The position numbers and the translations under genes were made by a program. From Marinobacterium mangrovicola (GTDB lineage Bacteria; Pseudomonadota; Gammaproteobacteria; Pseudomonadales; Balneatricaceae): 64,000 nucleotides of DNA. The notes under the pieces are model-generated. The model did not search any database, was not told where the DNA came from, and saw nothing but the letters and a program-made list of their open reading frames with translations. Location of the stretch: the NCBI RefSeq assembly GCF_004339595.1, contig NZ_SMFU01000007.1, forward strand, positions 1,605,695 to 1,669,694, written 5' to 3'. This document shows, one piece after another, positions 8,873 to 16,640 of the stretch (its first letter is position 1; each line of letters begins with the position of its first letter).

Positions 8873-11308
8873 ATGCTACCACTGCCACTTTACTTCTCTG
8901 ACGAGTTCCGCCTGATGAGCGTGAACCAACTGCTGCAGGGCGTGTATCGGTCAGCACTGATCGATGAAGCCCGGCTGAGCGGAGAACTGAAATCTCTGGG
9001 GCTAACACTGACTGGCGACAGCTCTAACTCTGCAGACGCCAGACAACCCCCTCCCCTGTTTGTTATGCCGTTCGCCTCAGCCCGAGTACACACCTGGGAT
9101 CAGGCCAACCATCAGTTCAATCTTTATCTGCGCCAGATAGAGCAGATCGGATCCCGACAACCCGACACCGCGGTAAGACAGCTTCAGATCAACCCGCTCA
9201 ACCTTTATCCAAACTGCTCACTGAGCCCCGACCAGCGCACTCGCGACAGCCTGGTCAAAAAACTCCTGGCGCTATTGCAGCTGGCTGCAGCGGAAAATAT
9301 CAGCCTGCTTCTGCAGCAACCCACAGAGCAGCAGCTTGAATGCTGGCTGGCCCTGCTTAGCGATCTGATCCAAAACCCCGCCGCTCAGGGCAGTATCGGC
9401 ATGGGACTGAGCGCCACGTCAAAGCGCCTGCTACCCACCCTTGGCTACCTGGAGAGCATCGGCAACCAGTTTCAGCGCAGGATCGAAGTACAGATTCTCG
9501 ACCAGCCGTTTAATAACGACCAGCGCAGTTACGCCCGCCACGAAACGCCGATGCTGACCCTCGCCAGCGCGGTCCGACTCAACCTGGCCGCAGCCTGCGC
9601 CTTTCTCGAAAGCGCAAACAACCAACACCTGCGCCCCGAGCTGGTCATCAGCGATCGCCGACTGCAGCCGGTGATAAGCCTCATCTGCCAGGATAAAGGC
9701 TGGCCCTGCAGCCTCTGCGATCCACCACCGCTGCCGAAGCCAAAATCAGATCTCGGTTTCGGTGACCGCCCCTGTTCACTGCGCGGCATACAGATTATCG
9801 AACAGCGCCTTAAACAGACGACCGAAGCCCTGGCCCAGCAACAACCCAAGGCAGTCCCAGTGATTGGTGGCGAATCGCCGACAGGCCAGGCGGAACGGGT
9901 GCGCTTCCTCCCCTCCGACATTCATACTCCGGTGGGTAGCCAGATAGAGATTCGTGAAACGGATGCCAAACAGGCCTTCAAGGTCTGCAGCGAAAGCCAG
10001 GCCCTCGATGGTCAACTTTCCAGCTACGCGCGACGCACCCTGCTGGAAGCCTTTGCCGCCAGGGTACTCCAGCAGCAGTTTGAACTGGCCAGCCTTTGCG
10101 CTCGCGAGACAGGCAAGCCAATAAACGATTGTCTTTACGAAATCGAGGATGCAATCGTACTGCTGGATCAGCACCTGCAACTCGCCAGCAGCCTGCTTTC
10201 CCCCCAGGAGGTCCATGCAAGCGGCGATATCGTTTGTGAGCTGGCCCCCCTGCCACTCGGCACGCTGCTGGGCTTTACTCCCTGGAGCCAGCCAATACTT
10301 CAGTTTGTTGCTATGACCAGCGCCGCCCTGCTCTCGGGCAACAGTCTGCTGATCAAACCAGCCGCCCAGGCATCGCTCACGGCTCACTGGCTTTTCCACC
10401 AGATGCTAGCCTGCGGCGTCCCCCCAGAATATTTCGCACTTCTGCCCGGCTCGCTGGATGAAGTGGGTTCTTATTTGCTGGAAGATTACCGCCTGGATGG
10501 GGTCCTGTTCTGCGGCAGTGCCCTGGCAGCTGCGGAGATTCAGCACCAGCTCACCAAACGTGCAGGCGCACCGCTGATTCCGGTAATCAGCGATACCGGC
10601 GGCCGCCATGCAGCCATTATCGATAGCGACCAGTCGGTCAATGATCTATTGCCAAGACTGCTGCGCGGTGCGTTCTCCCATGCGGGACAGCATCACGGCT
10701 CGCTGCGAATTCTCTACGTCGAATCGAGTCTGGCCGATGAGCTGACAAAGACCCTGAGCCAGGCGATCAATCAGCTGCGCATAGGCTCGCCGGAAAGCCG
10801 CGAAACCGATATCGGCCCGCTGGTTAACCGCAAACAGATGGATAGTGCGTACCTGCATATTGAACGTTTTCAGGCGGCCGACCGTTTGCTGGCGCAGGCC
10901 GAACTGGGTAGCGAACATGATGAAGGCTATTTTGTGCCCCCAACCCTGCTAAGGCTCTATACGCTGGATGAGCTTCAGGAACAGATAGAAGCACCCATTC
11001 TTCATCTGGTCCGGTTTGATCGGGAGGAACTGAATTCGAAACTGGATGAGATCAACCGTTCCGGCACAGGGATGGCGCTTTCGCTGTTCTCAAACGACAG
11101 CACACTGATTGAGCAGGTTAAACGTTACAGCCGCGCCAGCGAGTTGAATATCAACCCGCCGACACTCTGCCCCAATAGCATGGAATGCCCAGGTTCAGGG
11201 CTGGGATTGTCAGGTACAGCCGCCCGACCCGGCACCGCCGATTACCTTCGCGCACTGGTGCGTTATCAGCGGCTGTCCGAGCCAGGTGAGGCGATCAACC
11301 TGAGCTGA
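8873..11308 (+). CDS. PutA-like proline catabolism pseudoenzyme, both catalytic centres lost
   Basis: An 811-residue intact reading frame (start ATG 8873 after AGGGA; an upstream start at 8711 is possible but would run into the divergent gene's start). The layout follows bifunctional PutA without its DNA-binding domain: a proline-dehydrogenase-like part (~60-330), then an aldehyde-dehydrogenase-like part (~370-790). The ALDH half keeps the fold landmarks GFTPW, LLIKPA, VLFCGS, DIGPLVNRKQ, FVPPTLL and GLGLSGT. However, the oxyanion Asn of PWNxP is Ser (PWSQP), the general base of AETGG is Asp (SDTGG, D574) and the nucleophilic Cys of AGQRCS is His (AGQHHG, H608). The dehydrogenase half lacks the RLVKGAYWD block (reads QILDQPFNN) and the paired arginines. 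No frameshift or stop is present, so it is apparently maintained. Function unknown; a scaffolding or regulatory role is speculation. Confidence 0.8.
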   Translation: MLPLPLYFSDEFRLMSVNQLLQGVYRSALIDEARLSGELKSLGLTLTGDSSNSADARQPPPLFVMPFASARVHTWDQANHQFNLYLRQIEQIGSRQPDTAVRQLQINPLNLYPNCSLSPDQRTRDSLVKKLLALLQLAAAENISLLLQQPTEQQLECWLALLSDLIQNPAAQGSIGMGLSATSKRLLPTLGYLESIGNQFQRRIEVQILDQPFNNDQRSYARHETPMLTLASAVRLNLAAACAFLESANNQHLRPELVISDRRLQPVISLICQDKGWPCSLCDPPPLPKPKSDLGFGDRPCSLRGIQIIEQRLKQTTEALAQQQPKAVPVIGGESPTGQAERVRFLPSDIHTPVGSQIEIRETDAKQAFKVCSESQALDGQLSSYARRTLLEAFAARVLQQQFELASLCARETGKPINDCLYEIEDAIVLLDQHLQLASSLLSPQEVHASGDIVCELAPLPLGTLLGFTPWSQPILQFVAMTSAALLSGNSLLIKPAAQASLTAHWLFHQMLACGVPPEYFALLPGSLDEVGSYLLEDYRLDGVLFCGSALAAAEIQHQLTKRAGAPLIPVISDTGGRHAAIIDSDQSVNDLLPRLLRGAFSHAGQHHGSLRILYVESSLADELTKTLSQAINQLRIGSPESRETDIGPLVNRKQMDSAYLHIERFQAADRLLAQAELGSEHDEGYFVPPTLLRLYTLDELQEQIEAPILHLVRFDREELNSKLDEINRSGTGMALSLFSNDSTLIEQVKRYSRASELNINPPTLCPNSMECPGSGLGLSGTAARPGTADYLRALVRYQRLSEPGEAINLS

Positions 11309-12686
11309 CCTTGCTGGCTGCCGCTATGCGGAAACAGGGCTGATAATCCTCGAAGTCGATCTTCATACGGCGCTGCTCGATAAACGCGGTCAGCAGCTGA
11401 TCGAGCGAGGCCATCAACGCCGGCTCGCCATGCAGCTCAAACGGCCCGAACTCTTCAATGGCGCGGATACCCGGTTCCTTAACATTACCAGCGACGATGC
11501 CGGACAGGGCGCAGCGCAGCTGGCTCGCCAGTTCGTAATCAGGCTGGTTACGTGACAGATTCAGTGATGCCATGTTGGCGTGGGTTGGCTCAAAGGTCTG
11601 TTGCAGATCCAACGGGATATGCAGCTGCCAGTTGTAGTGGAAAGACTCTCCCACCTTACGGCGATGAGCGGTCACCTCAAGCAAGGCTTCTTTCGCCCGG
11701 GAAGCCACACCGTGAGGATCGTCGATAATAATTTCGTATTTACTCCGCGCCCGCTCGCCCAAAGTTTCAGCGATAAAGCGATCCACGGTATCGAAGTACT
11801 CCTCACTGCCAGCCGGCCCGGTAAAGATCAACGGGAACGGAATGGCGTCATTCTCTTCACGCAGCAGAATACTGAGCATGTAGAGAATCTCTTCTGCCGT
11901 GCCTGCACCACCGGGGAAAACGATAATGCCGTGTCCAAGCCGCACAAAGGCCTCAAGCCGCTTTTCGATGTCTGGCATGATCACCAGCTCATTGACGATC
12001 GGGTTGGGGGACTCCGCCGCGATAATACCGGGTTCGGTGATACCGATATAACGAGGATCCGCCTTGCGCTGCTTGGCATGGGCAATAGCGGCCCCCTTCA
12101 TGGGCCCTTTCATCGCGCCCGGACCACAGCCGGTACAGATCTGCAGCCGACGCAGACCGAGCTCATAGCCCACCTTTTTGGTGTACTCATATTCGGGTCG
12201 ACTGATCGAATGACCGCCCCAACACACCATCACATTAGGTTTCACATGGGGCCTAAACGCATTGGCGTGCCGCAGCGTGTGGAATACGAGATTGGTCGCA
12301 ACGGTGGACGGCGCCAGATCGTCACAACAGTCTTTGAATTCGTCCTGGACGTAAAGAAGATCGCGAACAACGGCAAACAGATGCTCGCGTATACCCTGAA
12401 TCAACTCACCATCAACAAAGGCGGACGCGGGCGCGTTGATCAGATCTAGCTGAACCCCCCGATGTTTCTGGCTGATCTGAATATCGAACTTACGATAGCG
12501 CTCCAGCACCATACGGGTGCTGTCCATTTCGCTGCCGCAGTTGAGCACCGCGAGTGCACATTGACGCAGCAGCCGGTAGAGGCCGCCCTGAGATTTATCC
12601 TGAAGTTTCGCCACCTCGTAAGGGGAAAGCATATCGAGACTTTCCAGCGGGGTGACGCTGGCATTTACAAAAGCTTCGGTCATCAT
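11295..12686 (-). CDS. ppnN: Pyrimidine/purine nucleotide 5'-monophosphate nucleosidase PpnN
   Basis: A 463-residue LOG-family enzyme, the length of E. coli PpnN (YgdH), which splits nucleoside monophosphates into base and ribose-5-phosphate and is activated by (p)ppGpp. Landmarks include MVCWGGHS, ICTGCGPGAMKGPMKGA, and the LOG signature HGIIVFPGGAGTAEE. The PpnN-specific N-terminal domain (LESLDMLSPYEV) and C-terminal domain (SGIVAGNVKEPGIRAIEEFG) are both present. Two adjacent ATGs (12686, 12683) follow a strong AGGGAGG site; a longer upstream reading is not supported. It is convergent with the PutA-like gene (14-base overlap) and divergent from phoH. Confidence 0.94.
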   Translation of the reverse strand: MMTEAFVNASVTPLESLDMLSPYEVAKLQDKSQGGLYRLLRQCALAVLNCGSEMDSTRMVLERYRKFDIQISQKHRGVQLDLINAPASAFVDGELIQGIREHLFAVVRDLLYVQDEFKDCCDDLAPSTVATNLVFHTLRHANAFRPHVKPNVMVCWGGHSISRPEYEYTKKVGYELGLRRLQICTGCGPGAMKGPMKGAAIAHAKQRKADPRYIGITEPGIIAAESPNPIVNELVIMPDIEKRLEAFVRLGHGIIVFPGGAGTAEEILYMLSILLREENDAIPFPLIFTGPAGSEEYFDTVDRFIAETLGERARSKYEIIIDDPHGVASRAKEALLEVTAHRRKVGESFHYNWQLHIPLDLQQTFEPTHANMASLNLSRNQPDYELASQLRCALSGIVAGNVKEPGIRAIEEFGPFELHGEPALMASLDQLLTAFIEQRRMKIDFEDYQPCFRIAAASKVSSG

Positions 12687-12883
12687 AATCGACCTCCCTG
12701 CGCGGATGAAATCGCCTGCGGGATTGCCGCAAGCGACAGGATCAATATGAACCCTTTGCTGCCCTTTGGCTACTAGCACGATAAAAAACAGCCACTTGGG
12801 AGTCTTTGTAACAGACAACGATTGTAAACGCCGATCCGTTGAATTAGTTTTGAGAACAGATCCCTCCGCAGAAGGAAGCGCCG

Positions 12884-14272
12884 ATGACTGCGTCCAAGCT
12901 GTATATCCTCGACACCAACGTTCTCCTGCACGACCCCAAGTGTCTCTACGAATTCAAGGAACAGGACATCACCATCCCGATGACAGTTCTGGAAGAACTG
13001 GACGACATCAAGGATCGCAAGAAAAACGTGGCCGCCGAAGCCCGCCACGCCATACGCGCCATAGACGACATCATCAGCACGGCTAAGGATGCCGGCCAGA
13101 TCACCAAAGGGGTTCAGATCAAGCTGGAAGGAAAAGACCGGGTCATCAAACTCGGCCGCCTCTCCATCTTCCCGGACCACGAACTAACAACCCGACAGGG
13201 TTTTCTTCCGGACGAACGCAACAAAGACAACAAGATCATTAACTGTGCCCTGCATCTACAGGCCACCTTCCCGCATCGACAGGTCATTCTTGTCACCAAA
13301 GATATCAATATGCGCCTCAAGGCCCTGGGCGCAGGACTGCAAAGAGTCGAAGACTACCGCACCGATCAGCTGGTTTCCGATATCGATCTGCTGCCGGCGG
13401 GCCACCAGCACCTTGAAAAGCCATTTTGGGAAGGTGTCGAGCAGGTCGACAGCTTTCAGGAAAACGGCCACACCTTCCACAGAGTGGACCGCAGCGTACT
13501 GCCCGACACCTATCCGAACGAATATATCTACGATGACAGCAAGGACTTTGCTGCGCGCACCGTAGAAGTCACAGACGAGAAGGTCACCCTGCAGGACCTG
13601 GGCTATGAGCGCCTGATGCAGCAGAGCTGCTGGGGTATTCAGCCGATCAATATACAGCAGGCGTTTGCCATGAACGCACTGCTGGATCCCGATGTGGACC
13701 TGAGCATTCTGCTCGGCGCCGCAGGCTCGGGCAAAACACTGGTAGCGCTGGCCTGTGCGCTGGAAATGGTGATTGAGGATCGGCGTTACAACAAGATCAT
13801 CGTTACCCGCTCGACCCCGCCGGTCGCCGAAGATATCGGCTTCCTGCCCGGCACCGAAGAGGAGAAGATGACGCCCTGGCTCAGCTCGATCAACGATAAC
13901 CTGGAAGCGATGCACGAGCATGATGAGCGCCCACAGAGCAGCGTGAAATACGCTATCGAGAAGGCAAACATCCAGTTCAAGTCCTTGAACTTCATTCGCG
14001 GACGCAGCATCCAGAACGCCATCGTTCTGATCGATGAATCCCAGAACCTGACGCCCCAGCAGCTGAAAACCATCCTCACCCGCTGCGGCAAGAACACCAA
14101 GATGGTCTGCCTGGGTAACCTGGCGCAGATCGACTCCAACTACCTGACGGCACTGACTTCAGGTCTGACCTATATCGTGGAACGCTTCCGCGACTTCAAT
14201 GGTTCGGCCAGCATCCACTTCGAAGGCATCTTCCGCTCTCGCCTGGCGGAATACGCCGAAGAACAGCTCTAG
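12884..14272 (+). CDS. PIN domain plus PhoH-family ATPase
   Basis: A two-domain protein of 462 residues. The N-terminal PIN-type RNase domain has acidic residues at D10 (LDTNVLLHD), E38/D40 and D140. The C-terminal PhoH-like P-loop ATPase has Walker A GAAGSGKT at 278-285 and Walker B VLIDESQNL near 380. This PhoH2-like layout has been shown in mycobacteria to unwind and cleave RNA. The start has GAAGGAAG upstream. It is monocistronic: divergent from ppnN and followed by a long hairpin at 14288-14316. It differs from the shorter YbeZ/PhoL proteins of the ybeY cluster. Confidence 0.92.
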   Translation: MTASKLYILDTNVLLHDPKCLYEFKEQDITIPMTVLEELDDIKDRKKNVAAEARHAIRAIDDIISTAKDAGQITKGVQIKLEGKDRVIKLGRLSIFPDHELTTRQGFLPDERNKDNKIINCALHLQATFPHRQVILVTKDINMRLKALGAGLQRVEDYRTDQLVSDIDLLPAGHQHLEKPFWEGVEQVDSFQENGHTFHRVDRSVLPDTYPNEYIYDDSKDFAARTVEVTDEKVTLQDLGYERLMQQSCWGIQPINIQQAFAMNALLDPDVDLSILLGAAGSGKTLVALACALEMVIEDRRYNKIIVTRSTPPVAEDIGFLPGTEEEKMTPWLSSINDNLEAMHEHDERPQSSVKYAIEKANIQFKSLNFIRGRSIQNAIVLIDESQNLTPQQLKTILTRCGKNTKMVCLGNLAQIDSNYLTALTSGLTYIVERFRDFNGSASIHFEGIFRSRLAEYAEEQL

Positions 14273-14287
14273 ACCCTCACACACTGA

Positions 14288-14316
14288 GCCGAAACGTCGT
14301 CCCGCGGCGTTTCGGC
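14288..14316 (+). terminator. Hairpin after phoH-like gene
   Basis: GCCGAAACG (14288-14296) pairs perfectly with CGTTTCGGC (14308-14316) across an 11-base loop, 16 bases after the stop. There is no clear T run, so it may be a weak or factor-assisted terminator. Confidence 0.5.
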
Positions 14317-14329
14317 CTTACAAAATAGA

Positions 14330-14440
14330 CTAACAGACGAAAGTCTTAATCCCGTCAAACCCCGCGCCGTACGCGACCTGCAGACAAGAAACACTGAGTT
14401 TCATGGGGTTACCGCATGTTTCACAGGTTTTTTTTGCCAT
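14330..14440 (-). CDS. Possible Cys-rich 36-residue microprotein
   Basis: A short frame starting at ATG 14440 encodes MAKKTCETCGNPMKL and ends with TFVC, with four cysteines (a CxxC, then two single Cys). This looks like a truncated or minimal zinc ribbon. AGGGA lies 5 bases before the start, but an apparent -10 box overlaps it, so the message might be leaderless. Its own stop precedes the second CxxC that a full zinc ribbon would have. It lies alone on the minus strand between phoH and mqo. No function is recognised. It could be spurious. Confidence 0.4.
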   Translation of the reverse strand: MAKKTCETCGNPMKLSVSCLQVAYGAGFDGIKTFVC

Positions 14441-14647
14441 ACGAATCCCTATAATGCAGCGCAACAACCGTGAAACTAAAACTATAAGCCTCATACGCCG
14501 TATCCGACGCACATAGACAGGCCACAGGATACCGCAGTAGGTAACTTGCTCCAGGGTCCCAAAATAACGGCGACCCACCCTGACTGATCCGCAGGCTAAC
14601 GCCCAGCCCAACCCGGGCGATCAGATCCGGGGGACGACACCTGATCT

Positions 14648-14663
14648 TCGAACTCTTGTTCGA
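14648..14663. promoter_or_regulatory. Small palindrome upstream of mqo
   Basis: TCGAAC and GTTCGA form perfect 6-base arms around a 4-base spacer, 70 bases before the mqo start. The size is compatible with an operator for a dimeric regulator. No regulator is identified. Confidence 0.25.
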
Positions 14664-14732
14664 GCACGGAGCCAAAAGCCCTTTTCAGGTGCGTAACGAA
14701 TCCCATTGTTTATTATCAATTGGCGTATTCCT

Positions 14733-16235
14733 ATGACTACAAAATCTGTCGACGTACTGCTTGTCGGTGCAGGTGCCATGAGTACCACCCTCGGGATGTT
14801 GCTCAAACAGCTCGATCCCAGCATTAAAATCTGCATGGTCGAACGACTCGACTACGTGGCCCACGAAAGCTCAGACGGCTGGAACAACGCCGGCACAGGA
14901 CACGCCGCCTACTGCGAGCTGAACTACACGCCGAAAAAAGCCGATGGCAGCATCGATACCACCAAGGCGTTCAAGATCAACTCCGAGTTCGAAACCAGCC
15001 TGCAGTTCTGGTCACACCTGGTTGAACAGAGCGTCCTGCCCTCCCCCAAACAGTTCATCAACCCGACACCGCACATCAGCTTTGTCTGGGGTGAAGAGAA
15101 CGTCGAATTCCTGCGCCAGCGACATGCCACCCTGTCGGCCACTGCCGCGTTCTGCGACATGGAATTCAGCGAAGATCCTGAAGTACTGCGCGAATGGATG
15201 CCGCTGGTGATGCAGAACCGTGACCCGGCAGACAAGGTCGCCGCAACCCGTGTTCGTTACGGCACCGACGTTAACTTCGGTGAGCTGGCCCGCTCCATGG
15301 CCAAACATCTTGGCACCCAGGCCGATTTCGACCTGCTGCTAAGCCGCATCGTCCACGACCTGGACAAGCAAACCGATGGCAGCTGGAACGTGACCGTCAA
15401 GAACACCGAAACCGGTGCCAAAGAGGTGATCAACAGCCAGTTCGTCTTCCTCGGCGCAGGTGGTGGCGCTCTGCCACTGCTGCAAAAATCCGGCATCAAG
15501 GAAGGCAAGGGCTACGGCGGCTTCCCGGTCAGCGGCCAGTGGCTGGTCTGCAAGAAACCGGAGATCGTAGAGAAGCACCTCGCCAAGGTATATGGCAAGG
15601 CTCCGATCGGCGCACCGCCGATGTCGGTCCCCCACCTGGATACCCGTATCATCGATGGTCAGCGCGCACTGCTGTTCGGACCATTTGCAGGCTTCACCAC
15701 CAAGTTCCTGAAGCAGGGCTCCCTGCTTGACCTGCCCAAAAGCATCCGCACCGGTAACATCAAGCCGATGCTCTCGGTGGCGATGAAAAACATGGACCTG
15801 ACCCGCTACCTGATCAGCGAAGTGATGCAGTCACACGGCGCTCGCGTCGAAGCACTGCGCAACTTTTTCCCGGATGCCCGCGACGAAGACTGGACCCTGG
15901 CCCACGCCGGCCAGCGTGTGCAGATCATCAAGAAAGATGAAAAGCTCGGCGGCAAACTGGAGTTCGGTACCGAGGTCATCACCGCAGAAGACGGCTCTAT
16001 GGCCGCCCTGCTCGGCGCATCGCCCGGTGCATCAACCGCAGTCCCCACCATGATCAGCATTGTCGAGCGCTGCTATATACAGCACCGCGGCAAAAGCGAT
16101 TGGAAAGCGCGTATCAAGAGCATGATCCCCTCCTACGGAGAGTCACTCAACGATAACCCCGAACTGCTGCGCAGCGTTCGTGAGCGCACCCTGGGCACTC
16201 TCGAGCTGCTCGATCGCGAAACGGTCACTGCCTGA
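14733..16235 (+). CDS. mqo: Malate:quinone oxidoreductase
   Basis: FAD-dependent peripheral membrane enzyme of 500 residues that oxidises malate to oxaloacetate and passes electrons directly to quinone in the TCA cycle. The N-terminal dinucleotide site reads VLLVGAGAMSTTLG, followed by MVERLDYVAHESS and the family block NNAGTGHAAYCELNYTP. Length and motifs fit the Mqo family throughout. The start ATG at 14733 matches other Mqo N-termini (MTTKSVDVLL); no good Shine-Dalgarno precedes it, so initiation may be weak or leaderless. It is monocistronic with a strong 12-bp hairpin after the stop. Confidence 0.95.
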   Translation: MTTKSVDVLLVGAGAMSTTLGMLLKQLDPSIKICMVERLDYVAHESSDGWNNAGTGHAAYCELNYTPKKADGSIDTTKAFKINSEFETSLQFWSHLVEQSVLPSPKQFINPTPHISFVWGEENVEFLRQRHATLSATAAFCDMEFSEDPEVLREWMPLVMQNRDPADKVAATRVRYGTDVNFGELARSMAKHLGTQADFDLLLSRIVHDLDKQTDGSWNVTVKNTETGAKEVINSQFVFLGAGGGALPLLQKSGIKEGKGYGGFPVSGQWLVCKKPEIVEKHLAKVYGKAPIGAPPMSVPHLDTRIIDGQRALLFGPFAGFTTKFLKQGSLLDLPKSIRTGNIKPMLSVAMKNMDLTRYLISEVMQSHGARVEALRNFFPDARDEDWTLAHAGQRVQIIKKDEKLGGKLEFGTEVITAEDGSMAALLGASPGASTAVPTMISIVERCYIQHRGKSDWKARIKSMIPSYGESLNDNPELLRSVRERTLGTLELLDRETVTA

Positions 16236-16261
16236 TACACGCTCCTGACCGCACCGCTCCA

Positions 16262-16296
16262 GCCTTCCGCCGCTCCTCACTGGCGGCGGAAGGCTT
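16262..16296 (+). terminator. Strong hairpin terminator after mqo
   Basis: A perfect 12-bp stem, GCCTTCCGCCGC (16262-16273) with GCGGCGGAAGGC (16283-16294), encloses a 9-base loop 27 bases past the mqo stop. Only two T's follow, so termination may need help. Confidence 0.65.
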
Positions 16297-16343
16297 CCAG
16301 CGTTATGCTTTGCCGCAACGCTTAAAAGAGACCGGATAACACC

Positions 16344-16604
16344 GTGGTCAGAAATCTCATCATACGCCTGCTGACACTGCTGATTCGCGGCTACCAATAC
16401 CTGATCAGCCCGTTTCTCGGCAGCAACTGCCGCTTTTACCCAACCTGTTCCAGTTATGCCATCGAAGCGATTCGAAGCCATGGCCCGCTCTACGGCAGCT
16501 GGCTGGCACTGAAACGCATCCTGCGCTGTCACCCGCTTTCTGAAGGCGGTATCGACCCGGTTCCGCCCCGCCAGAGCTGTTGCAAACACCCGGAGCACCA
16601 TTGA
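16344..16604 (+). CDS. yidD: Membrane protein insertion efficiency factor YidD
   Basis: A small (86 aa) inner-membrane-associated protein with the invariant family core [27 protein letters not shown] and a downstream GG-D-PVP segment. YidD assists YidC-dependent membrane insertion. The start is GTG at 16344. Normally yidD sits between rnpA and yidC next to the replication origin. Here it stands between mqo and a symporter-like sensor gene, 36 bases before the latter, so it is either relocated or a second copy. The three Cys residues of the conserved core are intact. Confidence 0.93.
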   Translation: MVRNLIIRLLTLLIRGYQYLISPFLGSNCRFYPTCSSYAIEAIRSHGPLYGSWLALKRILRCHPLSEGGIDPVPPRQSCCKHPEHH

Positions 16605-16640
16605 TACTGCCCTGAAGGTCAGTAACCGGGAGCTCTACCG

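Noticed and set aside
8873..11308. Reading the PutA-like protein as an active bifunctional PutA
   Set aside because: Catalytic Cys, Glu and Asn and the proline-site residues are replaced; activity is not supported.
11580..12449. A 289-codon plus-strand frame opposite ppnN
   Set aside because: Opposite the full-length LOG-family enzyme; no recognisable domain or ribosome site.
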